Shown in pieces: positions 1 to 9,608 of a stretch of DNA of 64,000 nt; the stretch's first letter is position 1; each line of letters begins with the position of its first letter. A program made the position numbers and the translations under genes. The stretch comes from Aquimarina megaterium XH134 (GTDB lineage Bacteria > Bacteroidota > Bacteroidia > Flavobacteriales > Flavobacteriaceae), in assembly GCF_000520975.1 (NCBI RefSeq), contig NZ_JACB01000035.1, forward strand, positions 1 through 64,000, written 5' to 3'. The notes below the pieces were generated by a model. It was not told the origin of the DNA, searched no databases, and saw only the letters and a list, made by a program, of their open reading frames with translations.

Positions 1-1140
1 ATATTGTTTTTCGATTTTCTTTAGGTGCGGAATTTCGGCCTTACAAGGTCCACACCAGGTAGCCCAAACATCGATGTATACATATTTTCCTTTAAGATCA
101 CTAAGTGAAGTTGTTCCTCCTTTGTAATTTTCATAATCATTAAATACGGGCGACACATTACCTTTAACCAATACTTTTATTTTTTCGAATTTATTGGTTA
201 ATTCACTTTTAAATTCTTCATCGTCTGAGGCTGCCATTAGCATATCATATAATTCTGCAGCATTATCATTTCTAGGTGATACTTGATATGCTATATTTTT
301 CATAAAAGCATTTCTGATATTTTTACTCTTTAGTTGAGCCAAATTCTCCATCATTGCTTTATCCATAGAGATACTGTCATTCGAAGCTTTTTCTTCAGAA
401 ATTCTATAAAAAACATCAGAACTTAATCTTCTATAAGCGTTAGATTTCTCATAATCTTCGCCATTATCAATATTAAAATCTTTTAATTCATCCAAAAGAC
501 CTTCTGGAGCTTTATAGTCTTCTTTCTTTGCATAATGGCTATGAGTCGACGGATAATTATTTAACATTGATAAGTATTCATAGCGATTATCCTTAGTTTG
601 AGTAGCTACAAATTCGGGATCTAAATTTTTATATTTTTTAATTGCGTCGTTTTTAGCTTGTTCATTTTGAGATATTAATTTTTTAAACTCATCGACTTCA
701 TTCATAAAAAGTTTTTTATACCCTTCTGGACCACCAGCAAAAAGACTTTCTTCTATTAAAGCTTTTTCTGCCAGATAATTGTTGGCATCCGCGGCAGTAC
801 CCGTATATTTTATACTTTCATCAAACTGTTTAGTATCTATTGTTAATTCTAATTGATCTCCATGATCTAAATATAGGGATGATCTTTCACGACCAATCAC
901 AAAAGTATAGGAACCTTTGGATTCAATTTTTAAAGTATCAGAGAAAGTACCATCTTCATTAATTGGTATGACTTTTTTGAAGCTATCACTATTTCTAAAT
1001 ACGCTAATCTCATTTTCTAGAGTATTACTTACTTTTCCAGAGAAAAGCACATAATCTACTTTTTCTGCTTTGTTTTCCTTATTACAAGCAGCTAAACATA
1101 GTACGCAACTTAATGCCCAAAGAAATGGTTTGATTTTCAT
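1..1140 (-). CDS. TlpA-like thioredoxin-domain lipoprotein, 3' end cut by the window edge
   Basis: The 380 visible codons start at an ATG (1138-1140) and run off the left edge in frame. The N-terminus is a lipoprotein signal with a lipobox ending LAAC (Cys19), so the protein is probably anchored in the periplasm or outer membrane. Residues of about 30-120 look like the DUF4369-type beta domain that often precedes thioredoxin domains in Bacteroidota. A helical, poorly conserved middle follows. Near the edge the thioredoxin fold begins, with the active site W-C-G-P-C at residues 362-366, followed by KAEIPHL. This supports a thiol-disulfide oxidoreductase of the TlpA/ResA type acting on envelope proteins, an inference from the family. 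No partner gene is visible because the downstream side is outside the window. Confidence 0.88.
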   Translation of the reverse strand, partial: MKIKPFLWALSCVLCLAACNKENKAEKVDYVLFSGKVSNTLENEISVFRNSDSFKKVIPINEDGTFSDTLKIESKGSYTFVIGRERSSLYLDHGDQLELTIDTKQFDESIKYTGTAADANNYLAEKALIEESLFAGGPEGYKKLFMNEVDEFKKLISQNEQAKNDAIKKYKNLDPEFVATQTKDNRYEYLSMLNNYPSTHSHYAKKEDYKAPEGLLDELKDFNIDNGEDYEKSNAYRRLSSDVFYRISEEKASNDSISMDKAMMENLAQLKSKNIRNAFMKNIAYQVSPRNDNAAELYDMLMAASDDEEFKSELTNKFEKIKVLVKGNVSPVFNDYENYKGGTTSLSDLKGKYVYIDVWATWCGPCKAEIPHLKKIEKQY

Positions 1141-1236
1141 GAAATTATTTTTTAAAAAAAATTATTGTTTCAATGTAAGAATAATTTATGGTAAAAAAGT
1201 TAAAGAAATACTAGTTTTTCCGAATGGAACTATTCG

Positions 1237-2088
1237 CTATATGAGCTTTTTTTTCATTTTTTTCCAACGAAGTTTACGAATAAAATCTCCTTCTTTTTCG
1301 GAAACGAGGAAAGCCTCTTTTTTTGCTTTTGCTTTATAATATCCTGTTAAATAATTATTGATCAGGCGTGGTTGTTTTTTAAGCAATGCCAATTTTACTG
1401 AAGCAATTAGCGTAATCCAAAACCCGTATCTCATTTTATACATGGCTTCACCATGCACATATTTTGTGTTTTTATTATAGTTCTTTCCTGTTGGTTTAAG
1501 ATGTTTTACAATTAAACTATGGCAAGTTTTGGTTTTCCATCCATGATATTGAGCTAATAATACATCTAGGGTATCCCAGCCAATTGATTTTTTAAGCCCA
1601 TTAATAGCTTCAAAACATTCTTTTCGATATGCTTTTATAGGGCCTCGAACATGATTCTTATCTGCAATATGCTCATATACCCATTTGTTCTTTTTTTCGA
1701 TATATAGAATGCCAGAAGCGATACCGACTTTTGAATCTGATTCAAAAATATCAGCAATAGTTTTTAAGTAATTTTCTTGAAAAATTAGGTCAGCATCAAA
1801 TTTGCAAATGATATCATAATTAGTATCCAAAGTTTGAAAACCTTGATAAAAGGCGTTAATAACTTTGCTTCCAGGCATATGCTCTTTAGAAGAATTGTTG
1901 ATGTTGATCAATGAGATAAAATTATACTTGCTTATAAATTTATGTATAATTGGTACTGTATTATCTGTAGAATTATCATTTACAACCACTATTTTTTTGG
2001 GAAGTAACGTTTGTGAAACGAGAGAATCGAGAGTTTCTTCGATAAATCTTTCCTCATTATGAGCAGGTATGATAATAGATATATTCAA
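1237..2088 (-). CDS. Family 2 glycosyltransferase (GT-A fold), TTG start
   Basis: The protein has 283 residues. The first beta strand reads ISIIIPAHNEE, followed by NDNSTDNT (38-45) and the metal-binding D-A-D at 98-100. The acceptor-side motif GWDTLDVLL lies at 170-178. These are hallmarks of GT2 enzymes that transfer a sugar from a nucleotide donor, usually for cell-surface polysaccharide or glycolipid. No membrane segment is evident, so it is probably cytosolic or peripheral. The reading frame has no upstream ATG before an in-frame stop, and the strand-1 motif must be included, so the start is almost certainly the TTG at 2086-2088. Its neighbour is a small methyltransferase in the same direction, 39 bp upstream, so the two may be co-transcribed. 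The acceptor and sugar cannot be told from the sequence. Confidence 0.88.
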   Translation of the reverse strand: MNISIIIPAHNEERFIEETLDSLVSQTLLPKKIVVVNDNSTDNTVPIIHKFISKYNFISLININNSSKEHMPGSKVINAFYQGFQTLDTNYDIICKFDADLIFQENYLKTIADIFESDSKVGIASGILYIEKKNKWVYEHIADKNHVRGPIKAYRKECFEAINGLKKSIGWDTLDVLLAQYHGWKTKTCHSLIVKHLKPTGKNYNKNTKYVHGEAMYKMRYGFWITLIASVKLALLKKQPRLINNYLTGYYKAKAKKEAFLVSEKEGDFIRKLRWKKMKKKLI

Positions 2089-2127
2089 AAAGTATATTTT
2101 TAGATTTTATTATTCAAAACACACACA

Positions 2128-2658
2128 TTAAGGTTTTTTTACTCGCTCGGCATACACAATATAATATCTGGGAGTAAAAAGTCTTAATAAAGGACGTAAC
2201 CCGATTTTTTTAACAGGATGTGCCCATTTATTTCTTGCTTTAATTTCCCAACCTGCTTTTTCGAGTAACCAATCAAATTGCCAATCTTCAAATTCGTGAT
2301 AATGTCTGTCCCAGGGATCAGTTTTGCTACGATATGCCGAAGAAAACCATAATTTTAATGGGATAGAAGCAACCAGCTTATCAGCTTTGATGTCACGTAA
2401 AACATTAAAAGGAGCGATAAGGTGCTCAAAAATTTCGAAGGCAGTAACAATTTGAATATCTTCTTTTTGTACCGCTTCTGTGTCGAGGTCCAGATCTTCG
2501 CCAGAAGTGTTTGATACTGTATATCCTTCTTTTTCCATAAACTCTACAAATGGATTTCTAACTCCCAAATCCAGAACATTACCTGGAGCAGGCGTATTTT
2601 CTCTAAGAAATTCTAAAGTTTTTTGGTATCGTCGGTGAGGAAAATTTCCTTCGTACAT
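2128..2658 (-). CDS. Small class I SAM-dependent methyltransferase
   Basis: The protein has 176 residues. SAM motif I is present but atypical: NVLDLGVRNP near residues 28-37 lacks the usual second glycine. An acidic motif II-like stretch, a motif III-like AFEIFEHL, and a HYHEFEDWQFDWLLEKAGW stretch follow. These resemble the methyltransferases found beside surface-polysaccharide glycosyltransferases. The substrate is unknown. It lies 39 bp upstream of the glycosyltransferase on the same strand, so both may act on the same glycan. The call rests on motif order rather than on any specific subfamily. Confidence 0.7.
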   Translation of the reverse strand: MYEGNFPHRRYQKTLEFLRENTPAPGNVLDLGVRNPFVEFMEKEGYTVSNTSGEDLDLDTEAVQKEDIQIVTAFEIFEHLIAPFNVLRDIKADKLVASIPLKLWFSSAYRSKTDPWDRHYHEFEDWQFDWLLEKAGWEIKARNKWAHPVKKIGLRPLLRLFTPRYYIVYAERVKKP

Positions 2659-2742
2659 AATAGTTAAATCAGTAATTATAGTGTAAAAATAGACAATTAC
2701 CCAGATTACTATCTGTACATCTAAGAGAATTTTACAAAAGGT

Positions 2743-3801
2743 TTAAAATTGGTATAAAAGAGTATTAATGTTCATCCCTGCGCCTACACTGGCAAATAGC
2801 AAAATATCTCCTTCTTTAATGGATTGGTTTTCTACTTTACCATTTAAAATAAGGTCATATAGAGTAGGAACAGTAGCAACACTACTATTTCCTAGCTTTT
2901 GAATAGTCATGGGCATAATGCCATCGGGTACTTCCTGGTCATATAGACCATAGAACCTTTTTGCAATAGCTTCATCCATTTTCTCATTAGCTTGATGAAT
3001 GATAATTTTTTTGATATCTGTGATGTTAATATCAGTTTTATCAAGGCAGATTTTCATGGCTTTAGGTACTTGATTTAAAGCAAACTCATATATTTTTCTC
3101 CCATGCATTTTGATGTATCTCGTATCATCATTAGAGATATTATTGTTTGTTTTTCCGAAGAATAAAAAATTACTTTCTTCAAGTGTATAAGAAGCACTTA
3201 TTGAAGAAATTATCCCTCCAGGTTGTTTTGTTTTTTCTAGTATCACAGCTCCTGACCCATCAGAATAAATCATAGAATCCCGATCATGCTTATCTATAAC
3301 ACGAGATAAAGTTTCTGCCCCAATAACAAGACATTTTTGAGCCATATTACTTTTTATATATGATTGGGCTTGTATGACTCCTTCTATCCAGCCAGGGCAT
3401 CCAAAAAGCAAATCATATGCGACGCAGTATGGATTTTTTATTTTTAATTTATGTTTTACTCTTGCCGCAAGACTGGGGACAGTATCTGCCTGAGAGGAAC
3501 TTTTGTCTACATCGCCAAAATTATGAGCTACAATAATGTAATCAAGGGTTTCAGGATCAATTTTTGAGTCTATAATTGCTTTTTTTGCGGAAAGAAATGC
3601 TAAATCAGAAGTGTTTTGATGGGTAGAGGCATATCTACGTTCTTCAATACCAGTGATTTTTTTGAATTTATCAATTATAGCGGTAGTGTTATGTTCGATT
3701 AAGACCTTGTTTTCAGTAAAGAATTGATGATTGGTAAAATCGTTGTTTTTTCTAATTTCATTAGGAATATAGCTCCCAGTACCCGTTATTTTGATATTCA
3801 T
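2743..3801 (-). CDS. 3-oxoacyl-ACP synthase III (KAS III / FabH-like)
   Basis: The protein has 352 residues from the ATG at 3799-3801; the frame also extends 9 nt further to a TTG, which is less likely. The thiolase-fold catalytic triad is visible: Cys135 in LLFGCPGW, His269 in IIHQAN and Asn305 in KLGNSS. KAS III enzymes condense an acyl-CoA primer with malonyl-ACP. The active-site stretch diverges from housekeeping FabH (usually ACSGF), so a secondary role, such as a specialised lipid or quorum-like molecule, is possible. It stands alone: no acyl carrier protein or other fatty-acid gene is nearby. The 216 bp upstream (3811-4026) hold nothing I can identify. Confidence 0.85.
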   Translation of the reverse strand: MNIKITGTGSYIPNEIRKNNDFTNHQFFTENKVLIEHNTTAIIDKFKKITGIEERRYASTHQNTSDLAFLSAKKAIIDSKIDPETLDYIIVAHNFGDVDKSSSQADTVPSLAARVKHKLKIKNPYCVAYDLLFGCPGWIEGVIQAQSYIKSNMAQKCLVIGAETLSRVIDKHDRDSMIYSDGSGAVILEKTKQPGGIISSISASYTLEESNFLFFGKTNNNISNDDTRYIKMHGRKIYEFALNQVPKAMKICLDKTDINITDIKKIIIHQANEKMDEAIAKRFYGLYDQEVPDGIMPMTIQKLGNSSVATVPTLYDLILNGKVENQSIKEGDILLFASVGAGMNINTLLYQF

Positions 3802-4026
3802 TGTACCCAATTATTTATTATAAATGGTAAGGTACATGATAAGAGTTATTTTATTATGCATACATAACAGATACTACGATGCCCAACTCTTTTATGGATT
3901 TGATTAAACTCTGTTGTACATTAGAAAACTTATTATAGTTTGATACTACTTAGGAATATTTCACTGCACTTATTAGCCTTCATAATATAGAGTTTTAATG
4001 CATAGTTCGGGTTTAGAACTAATAGA

Positions 4027-4392
4027 TTATTCTATTTTTAATTGCATAACTGTTACAATAGATAAAGCTCTTGTTTTGATAAGATGTGCTTTTTCTCCTT
4101 CAAAATTACGATCTACCGTTTTGTGAAACAGTGATAGCCAAGTATCGAAATGAATTTTTTCTAACTTTTTTTTACTGCTTAAATTTTTATGAATCTGCAT
4201 CACATTCTTTTTGTAATTTCCTGTTCTAAATAATTGCTGTTCCCAAAAATCTGTGATTTCCGGAATATGTTCTTCGAGATTAATTTTTGCAATTTTGGTA
4301 AAAAAGATACCAATTGTAGGATCTGCAAAAGCGTCTTTATAAAACGCGTTCATTAAGAATTCTATGTCTTGTCTTGAAGTTATATCTTTCAT
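4027..4392 (-). CDS. Group III truncated haemoglobin
   Basis: The protein has 121 residues, the normal size for a 2-on-2 truncated globin. Key positions match the group III family: Tyr18 (B10) in AFYKD, His42 (E7) in EEHIPEI, the proximal haem ligand His68 (F8) in MQIHKNL, and Trp85 (G8) in FDTWLSLF. Group III globins bind O2, CO and NO in the cytosol and are linked to NO or peroxide handling, but their role in Flavobacteriaceae is not settled. The gene appears monocistronic, lying between the KAS III gene and gcvP with gaps over 200 bp on both sides. Confidence 0.9.
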   Translation of the reverse strand: MKDITSRQDIEFLMNAFYKDAFADPTIGIFFTKIAKINLEEHIPEITDFWEQQLFRTGNYKKNVMQIHKNLSSKKKLEKIHFDTWLSLFHKTVDRNFEGEKAHLIKTRALSIVTVMQLKIE

Positions 4393-4594
4393 CTGTTCTT
4401 TTTATTATTTTTTAGTTGTCAGATGGAATTACTCATCTGTTGATTACTTTTAATCAAGGTATTCGTGAATCTTTGATTTCACCATTGAACATCTCAGTTG
4501 GTATCAACTTTAGTTGTTATGGTTCATTTCATAGGTTTACTGTGCAGTTTTAAAAATTACACTTATTTTTTGATCATAGTATGGTTAACAAAAA

Positions 4595-4620
4595 AAGAGG
4601 CAACCATAAAGTCACCTCTT
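4595..4620 (-). terminator. Rho-independent terminator after gcvP
   Basis: On the minus strand AAGAGG and CCTCTT pair around a 14-nt loop and run straight into a T-tract (4590-4596). It lies 26 bp past the gcvP stop codon. Confidence 0.7.
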
Positions 4621-4645
4621 CATCATTCATGGGTTAATAGCTTTT

Positions 4646-7501
4646 TTAAGCTTCTGTTTCCATATACTCTTCAATAGGAGCACAGGTACAAATTAAGTTT
4701 CTATCTCCATATGCATCATCTACACGACGAACAGATGGCCAAAACTTGTTATCAGCTACATATGATAATGGATATGCTGCTTGCTCTCTCGAATATGGGA
4801 AATCCCAGGAGTCAGCTGTAAGCATAGCGAGTGTATGAGGTGCATTTTTCATTACATTATTTGGATTATCAGCAGTTGCTTCTGCTATTTCCTTACGTAT
4901 TGCAATCATTGCATCACAAAAACGATCTAGTTCTGATTTACTTTCACTTTCGGTAGGTTCGATCATAATGGTTCCTGCTACCGGGAAAGAAACTGTTGGA
5001 GCATGAAATCCATAATCCATAAGTCGTTTTGCAATATCGGTAACCTCTATACCATTTGCTTTAAATGGTCTACAGTCCAAGATCATTTCATGAGCAGCTC
5101 TTCCTTTTTCTCCTACATACAATACGTCATAATGCCCATCTAAACGTTCTTTGATATAATTAGCGTTTAAAATAGCGTATTGAGTAGCTTCTTTTAATCC
5201 ATTTACTCCAAGCATAGTAATATATCCATAAGATATCAAACATGCTAGGGCAGACCCCCAAGGAGCAGCAGAAATTGCTGTTATTGCCTGATCTCCTCCG
5301 GTAGTGATTATTGGATTACCTGGTAAAAATGGAACCAGCTGTTGTGCAACACAAATTGGCCCAACGCCAGGGCCACCACCACCGTGAGGTATAGCAAAGG
5401 TTTTGTGTAAGTTAAGGTGACACACGTCTGCGCCTATTGCACCAGGATTGGTTAAACCAACCTGTGCGTTCATATTGGCACCATCCATATATACTTGTCC
5501 ACCATTATCATGAATAATTTGAGTGATTTCTCTAATTCCAGATTCATATACACCGTGTGTAGATGGATATGTAACCATTAAGGCGGCTAGGTTATCTTTA
5601 TATTTTAGTGCTTTTTCTCTTAGGTCATCTATATCAATATTACCTTCTTCTGTGGCTTTGGTAACAATTACTTTCATTCCTGCCATTACTGCAGAGGCGG
5701 GATTTGTGCCATGAGCAGATGAGGGAATCAAACAAATATTACGATGATGATCTCCATTTGACTCATGATATGCTCTAATTACCATTAATCCGGCAAATTC
5801 TCCTTGTGCACCAGAGTTTGGTTGTAAAGAGGTAGCTGCAAATCCTGTAATTTCTGTAAGCTGTTCTTCGAGTTTTTTTAGAACTTCTTGATATCCCAGA
5901 GCTTGATGTACTGGAGCAAAAGGATGAATGTTCCCCCATTGTGGATCACTAAGTGGTAACATTTCTGAGGCCGCATTAAGTTTCATCGTACAGGATCCTA
6001 ACGGGATCATCGAGTGATTTAATGACAGATCTTTTCGCTCTAACTTTTTAATATAACGCATTAATTCTGTCTCAGAATGATAAGAATTGAATACTTCATT
6101 TGTTAAAAAGTCGGTATTACGTCTTAGGTCTTTATCTATATTATTTGAAGTATCAATTTTCTGAATAGGAGTATATTCTTTTCCTGCAACTTTTGCAAAA
6201 ATTGATAGAATAGTATTTAGATCTTCAATTGTTGTTGCTTCATTTAAAGAAATTGAAATTGTATCAGAATCCGGATAAAAGAAATTTACTTCATTAGCTT
6301 CTGCGATTTCTTTTATTTTGGTTGCATCTCCTTGTATACGAACGGTATCAAAATAGGCAGTATTAAGTTGATTGAAACCTAATTTTTCTAATTCTGTACT
6401 TAATGTTACGGCCGATGTGTTAACTTTTGAAGCAATATAACTTAAGCCTTCCGGACCGTGATATACGCTGTACATTCCGGCCATAACAGCCAATAGTACT
6501 TGTGCTGTACAGATATTAGAAGTTGCTTTATCTCGTTTAATATGTTGTTCGCGCGTTTGTAGTGCCATTCGTAAGGCACGACCTCCGTTTAAATCTTGAG
6601 TAACTCCTATGATTCTGCCAGGAATAGTTCTTTTATATGCTTCTCTTGTAGCAAAAAATCCGGCATGTGGTCCACCATATCCAAGAGGGATTCCAAAACG
6701 TTGTGTAGTTCCCACTACGACATCTGCATCAAAGCTTCCTGGGGATTTTAATGATACTAAACTTAATATATCTGCAGCTACAGCAACTTTGATTTCTGCC
6801 AGGTGAGCTTTTTCAACAAAACCTGCATAATCATGTACCTGACCCGATTTACCTGGGTATTGCAAAATAGCGCCATAAAATTCGGTCGAAAAATCAAATT
6901 GCTGATGATCTCCTACTACCAATTGGATATCAAGAGGAATTGCTCTTGTTTGTAGTAAGGAAAGTGTTTGCGGCAATATTTCTTCGGAAACAAAAAACTT
7001 GTTTACATTATTTTTTTTCTGATCTCTGGATCGTACAGCAAATAACATAGTCATTGCTTCTGCAGCAGCTGTACTCTCATCTAATAAAGAGGCATTAGCC
7101 AACTCCATACCTGTAAGATCACAGACCATGGTTTGATAATTTAGTAATGCTTCTAATCTACCTTGCGCAATTTCTGCTTGGTAGGGGGTATATGCAGTGT
7201 ACCATCCTGGGTTTTCGAGGATATTACGTTGTATAACTGCGGGTAAACTAGCTTCGTGATATCCTAAACCGATATAAGTTTTGAATACTTTATTTTTTGC
7301 TGAAAGCTTTTGTATATGTGCAGAATATTCTTGCTCACTTAAGGCAAAATCTAGATTTAACGATTTTTTTAAAAGAATATCATCAGGAACAGTTTCGTAG
7401 ATTAATTGTTCTAAAGAATCTGCTTTAATTGTGTTTAACATCTCGCCAAGATCTTTTGTTGATGGACCTATATGACGTAGTTTAAAGGAATCAGTTTTCA
7501 T
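4646..7501 (-). CDS. gcvP: Glycine dehydrogenase (decarboxylating), P protein of the glycine cleavage system
   Basis: The 951 residues match the single-chain (fused P1-P2) form of GcvP, which decarboxylates glycine with PLP and passes the aminomethyl group to the H protein. The N-terminus reads FKLRHIGPS. The PLP lysine is Lys700 in [17 protein letters not shown]. Other family stretches include [18 protein letters not shown] and ETLMIEPTES-like sequence near the end. The frame extends 63 nt further to a GTG, but the ATG at 7499-7501 gives the family-typical N-terminus, and a promoter-like element lies between the two. gcvT and gcvH are not in the window, as is common when the genes are scattered. 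Confidence 0.97.
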   Translation of the reverse strand: MKTDSFKLRHIGPSTKDLGEMLNTIKADSLEQLIYETVPDDILLKKSLNLDFALSEQEYSAHIQKLSAKNKVFKTYIGLGYHEASLPAVIQRNILENPGWYTAYTPYQAEIAQGRLEALLNYQTMVCDLTGMELANASLLDESTAAAEAMTMLFAVRSRDQKKNNVNKFFVSEEILPQTLSLLQTRAIPLDIQLVVGDHQQFDFSTEFYGAILQYPGKSGQVHDYAGFVEKAHLAEIKVAVAADILSLVSLKSPGSFDADVVVGTTQRFGIPLGYGGPHAGFFATREAYKRTIPGRIIGVTQDLNGGRALRMALQTREQHIKRDKATSNICTAQVLLAVMAGMYSVYHGPEGLSYIASKVNTSAVTLSTELEKLGFNQLNTAYFDTVRIQGDATKIKEIAEANEVNFFYPDSDTISISLNEATTIEDLNTILSIFAKVAGKEYTPIQKIDTSNNIDKDLRRNTDFLTNEVFNSYHSETELMRYIKKLERKDLSLNHSMIPLGSCTMKLNAASEMLPLSDPQWGNIHPFAPVHQALGYQEVLKKLEEQLTEITGFAATSLQPNSGAQGEFAGLMVIRAYHESNGDHHRNICLIPSSAHGTNPASAVMAGMKVIVTKATEEGNIDIDDLREKALKYKDNLAALMVTYPSTHGVYESGIREITQIIHDNGGQVYMDGANMNAQVGLTNPGAIGADVCHLNLHKTFAIPHGGGGPGVGPICVAQQLVPFLPGNPIITTGGDQAITAISAAPWGSALACLISYGYITMLGVNGLKEATQYAILNANYIKERLDGHYDVLYVGEKGRAAHEMILDCRPFKANGIEVTDIAKRLMDYGFHAPTVSFPVAGTIMIEPTESESKSELDRFCDAMIAIRKEIAEATADNPNNVMKNAPHTLAMLTADSWDFPYSREQAAYPLSYVADNKFWPSVRRVDDAYGDRNLICTCAPIEEYMETEA

Positions 7502-7531
7502 AACGAAAAAAAACAGTTGAAATTGAGATTT

Positions 7532-7539
7532 CAAAAATA
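7532..7539 (-). promoter_or_regulatory. Candidate -7 element of the gcvP promoter
   Basis: The minus strand reads TATTTTTG, a perfect match to the Bacteroidota TAnnTTTG element. It lies 31 bp upstream of the gcvP ATG. The nearest upstream TTG (7564-7566) is 24 nt away, longer than usual. If real, it excludes the longer GTG start for gcvP. Confidence 0.45.
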
Positions 7540-7638
7540 CATATTTAATTGCTAAAACTTTCACAATTAATTAACCTAGACCTATCAAGTTTTTAACCAA
7601 ATTCGGGTTTTGTTAACACATAACCCCTAATAAATAAC

Positions 7639-8469
7639 GTGAAAACCTTAAAAAGTATATTCAGATTCTATATTAACGGTAGTATTCATGTCGCTTTAGC
7701 TATATGTGCTTTAGTACAAGTTACCTTTATGAAATATGGAATATCAGATCAATATACCTTCCTCCTTTTTTCTTTTTTAGGTGCTATTACGGCGTATAAT
7801 TTTGTAAAATATTCTAAAGTCTCTAAACTTTACCACAAAAGATTGACCAAATCGATGAAAGGGATTCGTGTTTTAACCATTTTGAGTTGCGTGTCTTTTA
7901 TCTACCTTTCGTTTAGAGTGTCGATTAATACGTGGCTCTATATGGCACCGTTTATAGCACTTACTGTTTTGTATGTTGTTCCTGTTTTTCCTAACAAAAA
8001 GAACTTAAGGAGCCTTGCAGGGGTAAAAATTTTTATTATCGGAATGGTTTGGGCTGGTATGACTGTATTGGTTCCATTAGTACATGTTAAAGGAAATCTG
8101 AATTTAAATTTTTTAATAGAAATGATTCAACGGTTTTTATTTATTGTGGTTATGATGTTACCTTTCGAGGTAAGAGATTTGCAGTATGATGATGTAGCTT
8201 TAGAAACGATTCCGCAAAAAATTGGAGTTACAAGAACTAAGCTTTTTGGTAGTATTTTATTAGTTATCTTTTTATTATTAACTGCTGTAAAAGATGAGTT
8301 GTTATCATCGATAGAAATTTTAAGTACTATATTGATAACTACAATAAGTTTATTCTTTTTATGGGGAACAGATAAGAAGCAATCAGAATATTATTGTTCT
8401 TTTTGGGTAGAGAGTATTCCTATAATGTGGTTAATAATTCTCGTTATTCTGGAGTCTTTATTTAGTTAA
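7639..8469 (+). CDS. UbiA-like polytopic membrane protein, probably degenerate prenyltransferase fold
   Basis: The protein has 276 residues from a GTG start and about eight hydrophobic segments. UbiA-family prenyltransferases carry two Asp-rich motifs. Here the first would sit at AYNFVKYSKVS and lacks the aspartates, while the second is recognisable as FEVRDLQYDDVALETIPQKIG (about residues 181-201), which resembles the DxRDxxxD...TIP pattern. I therefore see a UbiA-like relative that may have changed or lost catalysis. It converges on the small gene at 8462-8719 with an 8-bp overlap. An alternative is an uncharacterised integral membrane family with only chance similarity. Confidence 0.6.
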   Translation: MKTLKSIFRFYINGSIHVALAICALVQVTFMKYGISDQYTFLLFSFLGAITAYNFVKYSKVSKLYHKRLTKSMKGIRVLTILSCVSFIYLSFRVSINTWLYMAPFIALTVLYVVPVFPNKKNLRSLAGVKIFIIGMVWAGMTVLVPLVHVKGNLNLNFLIEMIQRFLFIVVMMLPFEVRDLQYDDVALETIPQKIGVTRTKLFGSILLVIFLLLTAVKDELLSSIEILSTILITTISLFFLWGTDKKQSEYYCSFWVESIPIMWLIILVILESLFS

Positions 8470-8719
8470 TTCTTTTTGTTATTTCTTTTTTCATTGCTTC
8501 TTTATCTGAAGCGCTGATTGATTGTGTTTTAGAATTGTTAATGGTTTTTGTAAGTTTTGTGTTTCTTTTGGAATACGCTCGCGTTACTTTACAATAGATC
8601 AGGCGAATATTAAGTTTTATTATTTCGAGAAAAGATGCTTCACCATATTGATTTTTATCGCAAATATGTTTTGCTTCTTCACAGGATACAAATACTTTAT
8701 TCTTATTCGTAGTTTTCAT
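8462..8719 (-). CDS. Degenerate paralogue of the putative zinc anti-sigma protein
   Basis: The protein has 85 residues and is clearly a tandem paralogue of the next gene upstream (8775-9023). They share VSC-x2-EA, CDKNQY, EASF, KLNI-x-LIYC, KLTK and SDKEAM. In this copy the H-x3-C-x2-C core is broken: the expected His is Arg39 and the last Cys is Thr46, while Cys13 and Cys43 remain. It probably no longer binds zinc in the canonical way. It is in the same direction as the ECF sigma factor and its first partner, 55 bp downstream of the latter. It may be a modulator, a competitor, or a copy that is decaying. No membrane segment is present. Confidence 0.65.
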   Translation of the reverse strand: MKTTNKNKVFVSCEEAKHICDKNQYGEASFLEIIKLNIRLIYCKVTRAYSKRNTKLTKTINNSKTQSISASDKEAMKKEITKRIN

Positions 8720-8774
8720 TATGCTATTTGGGTAATTCTTTTATTCGAGGGCATTATACTATAACTATTTAAGG

Positions 8775-9023
8775 TTACATTCTTTGCTTTAATCGTTCTT
8801 TCATTGCTTCTTTATCAGAACGGTTAATACTAATCACTTTTGGGCTCTTTACCAATTTGGTTAACTTCATGTTTTTTGCAGTGTACTTCCTGCATGCTCT
8901 ACAATATATCAAATGTATGTTCAGCTTTACTTTTTCCCAAAAAGAAGCTTCTTTATACTGATTTTTGTCACAGAAGTGATTTGCTTCTGAACAACTTACT
9001 AATATTCCCTTTTTATTACTCAT
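8775..9023 (-). CDS. Small zinc-binding anti-sigma-like protein (ZAS type)
   Basis: The protein has 82 residues. Candidate zinc ligands are Cys11, His37, Cys41 and Cys44, giving C-x25-H-x3-C-x2-C, the zinc-binding anti-sigma (ZAS) signature. As far as I recall, Streptomyces RsrA has the same residue numbers. His16 and Cys18 are also conserved with the paralogue. The start lies 6 bp after the stop of the ECF sigma gene, so translation is probably coupled. The inferred role is cytosolic binding and inhibition of the neighbouring sigma factor, with release on thiol oxidation or metal loss. The protein lacks the membrane or cupin domain that many anti-sigma factors have, so it would be a minimal, soluble form. 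Confidence 0.65.
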   Translation of the reverse strand: MSNKKGILVSCSEANHFCDKNQYKEASFWEKVKLNIHLIYCRACRKYTAKNMKLTKLVKSPKVISINRSDKEAMKERLKQRM

Positions 9024-9029
9024 TTTTTC

Positions 9030-9584
9030 CTAAAACCAATTTTTTTCTAGACATTCGGCCATGGCTGTACGTGCTCTATGGATGATCACCCATAAGTTAG
9101 ACGCAGTGATATCAAATTCATTACAAATAGCTTCAGTATCGAAACCTTGTATTGTTTTTAATTTAAAAATAACAGCTTGTTTTTGAGGCAATTTTCCCAT
9201 GCAATCATGTATGGCTAGACCTAATTCTTCGTTTTCGATCTCGCCTTCTGCATTGCCATCAAAAGGATCTGCTACACGTTCTTCTAACCAATCACCTTCA
9301 GTTTCAGAATCAGAGGTATAGTTCATTCTTACCTCTGCTTTACCTTTATTACTATTAATTTTACGATAGTGATCGATGATTTTTCTTTTCAGAATAGAAA
9401 TAAGCCAGGTACGTTCACTAGCTTCGCCTTTAAAATTTTTCATGGATTTAAGTCCGGCAAAGAATGTTTCCTGTACTAAATCTTGAGCAATTTCTTTATC
9501 ATCAACTCTTACAATGGTATAGTTGAATAGGTAATCACTGTACTTATCCACCCACATATTTGGGTCTATGGTATTTGTTGACAT
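9030..9584 (-). CDS. ECF-type RNA polymerase sigma factor
   Basis: The protein has 184 residues. Region 2 is seen as the YLFNYTIVRVDDKEIAQDLV and QETFFAGLKS stretch with a following RTWLISILKRKIIDHYRK. Region 4 is seen as LPQKQAVIFKLKTIQGFDT and a helix-turn-helix ending NLWVIIHRARTAMAECL. The frame runs 27 nt further to a TTG, but the ATG at 9582-9584 has a good purine-rich site (AGGAAA) 7 nt upstream. Two zinc-finger-like proteins follow in the same direction, the first only 6 bp away, an arrangement typical of a sigma/anti-sigma pair. It would direct a stress regulon; targets are unknown. Confidence 0.92.
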   Translation of the reverse strand: MSTNTIDPNMWVDKYSDYLFNYTIVRVDDKEIAQDLVQETFFAGLKSMKNFKGEASERTWLISILKRKIIDHYRKINSNKGKAEVRMNYTSDSETEGDWLEERVADPFDGNAEGEIENEELGLAIHDCMGKLPQKQAVIFKLKTIQGFDTEAICNEFDITASNLWVIIHRARTAMAECLEKNWF

Positions 9585-9608
9585 TATATTTCCTGTTGTT
9601 ATATTCAC

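Noticed and set aside
7502-7564. Longer GTG start for gcvP
   Set aside because: The extra residues are not family-like and a promoter element lies inside this stretch.
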